From positions 1 to 33,458 of the IMG/VR virus record IMGVR_UViG_3300025102_000132: DNA of 33,458 bases. One strand, 5' to 3'. Below the pieces are notes generated by a model. The model searched no databases, was not told the DNA's origin, and saw only the letters and a list, made by a program, of their open reading frames with translations. The stretch comes from a virus. The position numbers and the translations under genes were made by a program. Below are positions 30,109-33,458 of the stretch, piece after piece (positions within the stretch are counted from its first letter, which is position 1; each line of letters opens with the position of its first letter).

Positions 30109-30267
30109 ATGGGTATTTTTGCAAAGATATGGAATTTTTTAACAGGCAAGAAAGAGGTTAAGGAGCCTGTTAAGCAAGCAAAGCCTGCTAATGTTAAGCC
30201 AATCAAAAAGACAGCACCAAAGAAGAAAGCAGTAAAGCCTAAAGCAAGGCAAGTCAAAAAGTCTTAA
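30109..30267 (+). CDS. 52-residue Lys-rich protein
   Basis: The frame starts MGIFAKIWNFLTGKK, an amphipathic hydrophobic segment that could contact membrane or a partner, then becomes Lys/Pro/Ala-rich to the end (APKKKAVKPKARQVKKS). It lies between the fibre-module protein and the hub-like gene. It is just below the length limit of common gene finders. The composition resembles nucleic-acid binding or histone-like tails; its role is unknown. Confidence 0.55.
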   Translation: MGIFAKIWNFLTGKKEVKEPVKQAKPANVKPIKKTAPKKKAVKPKARQVKKS

Positions 30268-30294
30268 TCAAGACGTATTAATAAGGAACCCATT

Positions 30295-31767
30295 ATGGCG
30301 CTTGTAGCCCTAGAATTACCTGCTGGCATCTATAACCACGGGACAGAGCTTGACGCATCTGGTCGGTGGATAGACGGCAATTTTATACGCTGGCAGAACG
30401 GCTCTGTGCGCCCTATTGGTGGGTGGACTTTACGTAAGGCGACGGCAACTGCAACTGCGCCACGAGGCATGGTTGCGTGGATTGATCACTCTGCGGTAAC
30501 ACATATAGCTGTTGGTACGCACAACAAACTGTATGCGCTAAACCAAGGTTCTGCGGTCCAAGACATCACACCAGTAGGCTTTACTGCTGGATCGGTTGAT
30601 GCCCCTGCTAACTATGGTTTTGGTGGTTTAACTTACGGTAATGATCCCTATGGATCGCCAAGAGATGCTGCAGTACCAACACCAGCAACAACCTGGTCAC
30701 TTGATACGTTTGGTCAGCACTTAGTTGCTTGCTCGTCCTCTGATGGCAAGATATATGAGTGGCAGTTAAGTACCTCTGCGGTTGCACAAGTTCTAAGTAA
30801 TGCGCCAACAGGTAACAACGCAATAATGGTAACTGATGAGCGTTTTGTGTTTGCCTTGGCCTCTGGTGGCAACCCACAGAAAATTAATTGGTCTGATCGT
30901 GAAAATAACAATGTTTGGTCTGCAGCAACTACCAACCAGGCAGGTGACATAGAGTTACAGACCGCTGGTGAAATTGTGTGCGGTGTGCGATGTAAGGGCT
31001 CTGCATTGATTCTCACAACATTAGATGCTCATACTGCAACTTATGCTGGACCTCCTTATGTTTACTCATTTGAGCGAGTAGGCAGTGCTTGTGGTGTGAT
31101 ATCTGCAAAGTCTGCAATTGCAGTTGATCAAGGTGCTTTTTGGATGGGAACAGGTAGTTTCTTCCAATATAACGGTAACACTGTGCAAGAGATGCAGTGT
31201 GATGTCTCTGATTACGTATTCACCGATATTAACGAGGCACAACGATCAAAGGTCTGCGCGATACACAACTCGCAGTTTGGCGAGGTTTGGTGGTTCTATC
31301 CATCAAATGACTCAAACGAGAACAACAAGTATGTTGTCTATGATTACAAGGAAGGGCATTGGAATATAGGCTCCCTTGCAAGGACAACAGGAGTTGATTT
31401 AGGAGCGTTTAGATCACCCCTATGGTTTGACCCATCTGGCAACCTTTATAACCATGAATTCGGTTATACGCACGATTCTGCGCCTTATTTAGAGTCTGGT
31501 CCTATTGTTATGGGTAGTGGCGAGAACATTATGAAGGTCAACGAGATTATTCCTGATGAGAAGACCCAGGGAGAGGTCAGTTTAACCTTTAAAACACGTT
31601 TTTATCCCAACGGTGATGAGACAAGCCACGGACCGTTTACATTGGCTAATCCTACGGGTGCAAGATTCCAGGGTAGACAAGTTCGGATGCTAATTAACGG
31701 CTCAGAAATCAATAACTGGCGCGCAGGTAATATGCGGTTAAATGTTATTGAGGGTGGTAGGCGTTGA
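30295..31767 (+). CDS. Tail hub/stabilisation-type protein (P22 gp10-like)
   Basis: A 490-residue beta-rich protein starting MALVALELPAGIYNHGTELD and GRWIDGNFIRWQNGSVRPIG, a pattern I associate with podovirus tail proteins that plug or stabilise the head-tail channel. Several short beta segments of propeller character follow (HIAVGTHNKLYAL, TDERFVFALASGGNPQKINW, GAFWMGTGSFFQYNGN). In P22, gp10 follows the adaptor gp4 in assembly; the adaptor is at 23497 here. It overlaps the next gene by four bases. The match is from memory, not a search. Confidence 0.6.
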   Translation: MALVALELPAGIYNHGTELDASGRWIDGNFIRWQNGSVRPIGGWTLRKATATATAPRGMVAWIDHSAVTHIAVGTHNKLYALNQGSAVQDITPVGFTAGSVDAPANYGFGGLTYGNDPYGSPRDAAVPTPATTWSLDTFGQHLVACSSSDGKIYEWQLSTSAVAQVLSNAPTGNNAIMVTDERFVFALASGGNPQKINWSDRENNNVWSAATTNQAGDIELQTAGEIVCGVRCKGSALILTTLDAHTATYAGPPYVYSFERVGSACGVISAKSAIAVDQGAFWMGTGSFFQYNGNTVQEMQCDVSDYVFTDINEAQRSKVCAIHNSQFGEVWWFYPSNDSNENNKYVVYDYKEGHWNIGSLARTTGVDLGAFRSPLWFDPSGNLYNHEFGYTHDSAPYLESGPIVMGSGENIMKVNEIIPDEKTQGEVSLTFKTRFYPNGDETSHGPFTLANPTGARFQGRQVRMLINGSEINNWRAGNMRLNVIEGGRR

Positions 31768-32399
31768 GTTCACAGTTACCACCACCGATTGGTAATGATT
31801 GGAAGGTGTGGGGCAAAAAGTTAGTTGACACGATGCAGCTAACGCAGTCGCAGCTAAAATATTTTTTAACAGGTGACTCGGCCATTAACGAGGGACTACT
31901 TCTGTGGAATAACACAGGGTATCCAGTTATATCCAAAACAAACGCCTATCGGCAAATATTATTAGAGGGTGGCTGCGGTCAGTTTTATGCAACGCAAACA
32001 CAAACAGCCTCTAACGCTAACACAGCTACTGCGGTTACCTTTAACAGCGCGGCAACAGCAGATGGTCTTGCAATTGATGGTTCGGATGCGACAAAAATTA
32101 ACGTCACAGAAGCCGGATTGCTAAAAGTAGACATTACAGCACAAGCAACTGCTAGCTCAAGTTATACGGGGTACTTGTGGGTAAATGTGAACGGTACAGA
32201 TGGCTTTGCGGTAAAAAAATCTGTCAATGGTGATGACACGATCACTCACACAGCGCTTGTTACGGTTAGTGCTAGTCATTACCTAAAAGTTATGTATGCG
32301 GTATCAAACACAGGTTTGACGTTGCCGAACACAGCGGCATCATCGCCTATTCCAGCCATACCTGCAGTGCAAGTTGCTATTAGTCGCTGCAAACAGTAA
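31764..32399 (+). CDS. Putative tail/fibre protein
   Basis: A 211-residue protein starting at a TTG (31764) that overlaps the upstream stop; the N-terminus reads SSQLPPPIGNDWKVWGKKLV and the C-terminal half is beta-rich (ADGLAIDGSDATKINVTEAG, LLKVDITAQATASSSYTGYL). The second half looks like a small beta-sandwich module such as those found in fibre or decoration proteins. The gene ends one base into the next start. No catalytic residues are visible. Confidence 0.55.
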   Translation: MSSQLPPPIGNDWKVWGKKLVDTMQLTQSQLKYFLTGDSAINEGLLLWNNTGYPVISKTNAYRQILLEGGCGQFYATQTQTASNANTATAVTFNSAATADGLAIDGSDATKINVTEAGLLKVDITAQATASSSYTGYLWVNVNGTDGFAVKKSVNGDDTITHTALVTVSASHYLKVMYAVSNTGLTLPNTAASSPIPAIPAVQVAISRCKQ

Positions 32400-32764
32400 T
32401 GAACCTCAATGATGAACTTAATCGTTGCAGACCTTGGATAGAGTCAGCACTTGAGTACTCTGGCGGCACTCATTTATACGAAGACATCGTGCAGGGCATT
32501 GTCACTGGACGAATGCAGTTCTGGCCTGCAGAGAAGGGCTGTGCTGTAACAGAGATTATTGTATTCCCACGCAAAAAGATTTTTCACATTTTCCTAGCAG
32601 GCGGTGAGAAGAATCAGATAACCGACATGGATGACTCTGCGGTTGAGTTTGCACGGCAACAGGGCTGTACAGGCATGACAGTCGCAGGTCGTAGGGGTTG
32701 GGCAAGGGTTTTAAAAGAACAAGGGTGGACAGAGGCGTTCACAACACTAGCAAAGGATATTTAA
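32399..32764 (+). CDS. Conserved phage protein, GNAT-like (internal virion family)
   Basis: A 121-residue protein with ALEYSGGTHLYEDIVQGIVT, GRMQFWPAEKGCAVTEIIVF, FHIFLAGGEKNQITDMDDSA and TVAGRRGWARVLKEQGWTEA. The order (GTHxxEDI, RMQxWP, PRKKIFHIFLAGG, GRRGW) is characteristic of a small phage family distantly resembling GNAT acetyltransferases, commonly placed between tail and internal virion genes. The usual acetyl-CoA loop is not obvious, so enzymatic activity is doubtful. It is one base from the next start. Confidence 0.6.
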   Translation: MNLNDELNRCRPWIESALEYSGGTHLYEDIVQGIVTGRMQFWPAEKGCAVTEIIVFPRKKIFHIFLAGGEKNQITDMDDSAVEFARQQGCTGMTVAGRRGWARVLKEQGWTEAFTTLAKDI

Positions 32765-32765
32765 T

Positions 32766-33458
32766 ATGTCAGGTGGAAAAGGCGGTAGCCAAACAACACA
32801 GGTAGAGATTCCTTCATGGATTCAGCAGCCATCAATACGGAACATGGCAAGGGCAGAGGCTCTACAAAAGGTTGGTTATCAACCATACATGGGTCCTGAT
32901 GTCGCTGGATTTACTCAGCCACAGCAACAGGCAATGCAAAGCAATCTTAATGCAGCGGCTGCATTTGGTTTAGTGGACCCTGGATTAGACGCAATGGCAG
33001 GGATGCCAGAAGCAACACCGTTGACTTATGATGCTGATGGCTTACCAAGTCGGACAGGTTTACAAGGCTACTCCTCATACCCTATGTATCAAAAGGCAGT
33101 AGATGACTACGAGGCCGCTAACCCTGGTCAGGCGCGTCAATACAACAACTTATTTGTAAATCCCCAAAGTGGTCTTGGTGGTACTACTGGCACAGGCATG
33201 ATGGGCGGTGGTATTAACAGTGGTGGGCAAAACAACTCAGGTGCTGGTAGTCAGACAGGTGATCCAGGTGATGTCGGTCAATTTACGGCATTTGATCCTA
33301 CTAATTACTCAATATCTGATGCAAATCCATACGGTGTTAGTTTTACAGCGCAAGCACCTGATATGACAGGTTACATCACTGCTGATCAATTAGATCAACG
33401 TCTAAGTGCAATGCAACCTACTGCACCGCAAGATATGTCTGGTTTTGCAACAACTGAG
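32766..33458 (+). CDS. N-terminal part of a virion protein (gene split by the window ends)
   Basis: The frame starts MSGGKGGSQTTQVEIPSWIQ, followed by a segment with ARAEALQKVGYQPYMGPDVA, then a Gly/Asn/Gln-rich, probably flexible part (GGTTGTGMMGGGINSGGQNN). It runs to the last base without a stop after 231 residues. The Gly/Ser-rich start with EIPxWIQ and YxPYxGPDVA is common in marine phage proteins near the tail genes, of unknown function. It continues in frame into the frame at 2-364 if one terminal base is shared, giving 351 residues. Confidence 0.65.
   Translation, partial: MSGGKGGSQTTQVEIPSWIQQPSIRNMARAEALQKVGYQPYMGPDVAGFTQPQQQAMQSNLNAAAAFGLVDPGLDAMAGMPEATPLTYDADGLPSRTGLQGYSSYPMYQKAVDDYEAANPGQARQYNNLFVNPQSGLGGTTGTGMMGGGINSGGQNNSGAGSQTGDPGDVGQFTAFDPTNYSISDANPYGVSFTAQAPDMTGYITADQLDQRLSAMQPTAPQDMSGFATTE

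Overview
The window looks like one essentially complete genome of a temperate, short-tailed (podovirus-type) phage from a marine or aquatic bacterium, opened inside a late gene. The open frame at the right end (32766-33458) continues in frame into the frame at the left end if the terminal G is counted once, which suggests a circular contig of about 33.46 kb. No tape-measure, tail-tube or sheath gene is visible. A P22-like portal, a short adaptor protein, a hub-like protein and several ejection-type proteins are present. The host is probably a gammaproteobacterium: the attachment core is the 3' half of a tRNA-Lys(UUU) gene with an encoded CCA. That host assignment is inference.

Layout. (1) 1-8209, + strand: virion/ejection proteins, portal, scaffold and major capsid protein, closed by a strong intrinsic terminator. 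(2) 8267-11024, +: a string of tiny Lys/Arg-rich proteins, then lysis genes (small membrane proteins, an M15-type peptidase endolysin, a holin with several membrane segments). (3) 11033-11250: attP, with a partial tRNA-Lys core flanked on each side by two copies of TGCATACATT. (4) 12390-11257 and 14541-12387, - strand: tyrosine integrase, a DUF4224-like protein, an SSB-like protein and a Rad52/Sak-like annealing protein in an overlapping leftward operon, with a predicted pL promoter at 14597-14625. (5) 14764-15615: immunity region with a short XRE repressor (-) and a Cro-like protein (+). The same operator motif occurs at pL and between the two regulators. (6) 15608-19320, +: replication (winged-helix initiator, P-like loader), a NinB-like protein, a C5 cytosine methyltransferase fully overlapped by a second 272-codon frame, an HNH protein and a Q-type antiterminator. 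(7) 19935-19342, -: three small genes including an HTH regulator, with a perfect palindrome inside their promoter. (8) 20129-33458, +: a tR'-like terminator, terminase subunits, an ejection-like protein, tail adaptor, a repeat-rich protein, a 1300-residue fibre with an S74 chaperone, other tail genes, and then around the circle to region 1.

The logic is lambda-like: repressor and Cro control divergent early operons, and Q probably carries late transcription through the terminator before terS and the one after the capsid gene. The late gene order is not lambda- or P22-like: tail and fibre genes come directly after terminase, and portal, scaffold and capsid come last, just before lysis.

The observations most worth following are the overprinted reading frame in the methyltransferase gene, with a run of seven G exactly where a one-base slip would join the two frames; the attP architecture; the shared immunity operators; and the self-contained minus-strand regulatory cassette between Q and the terminase.
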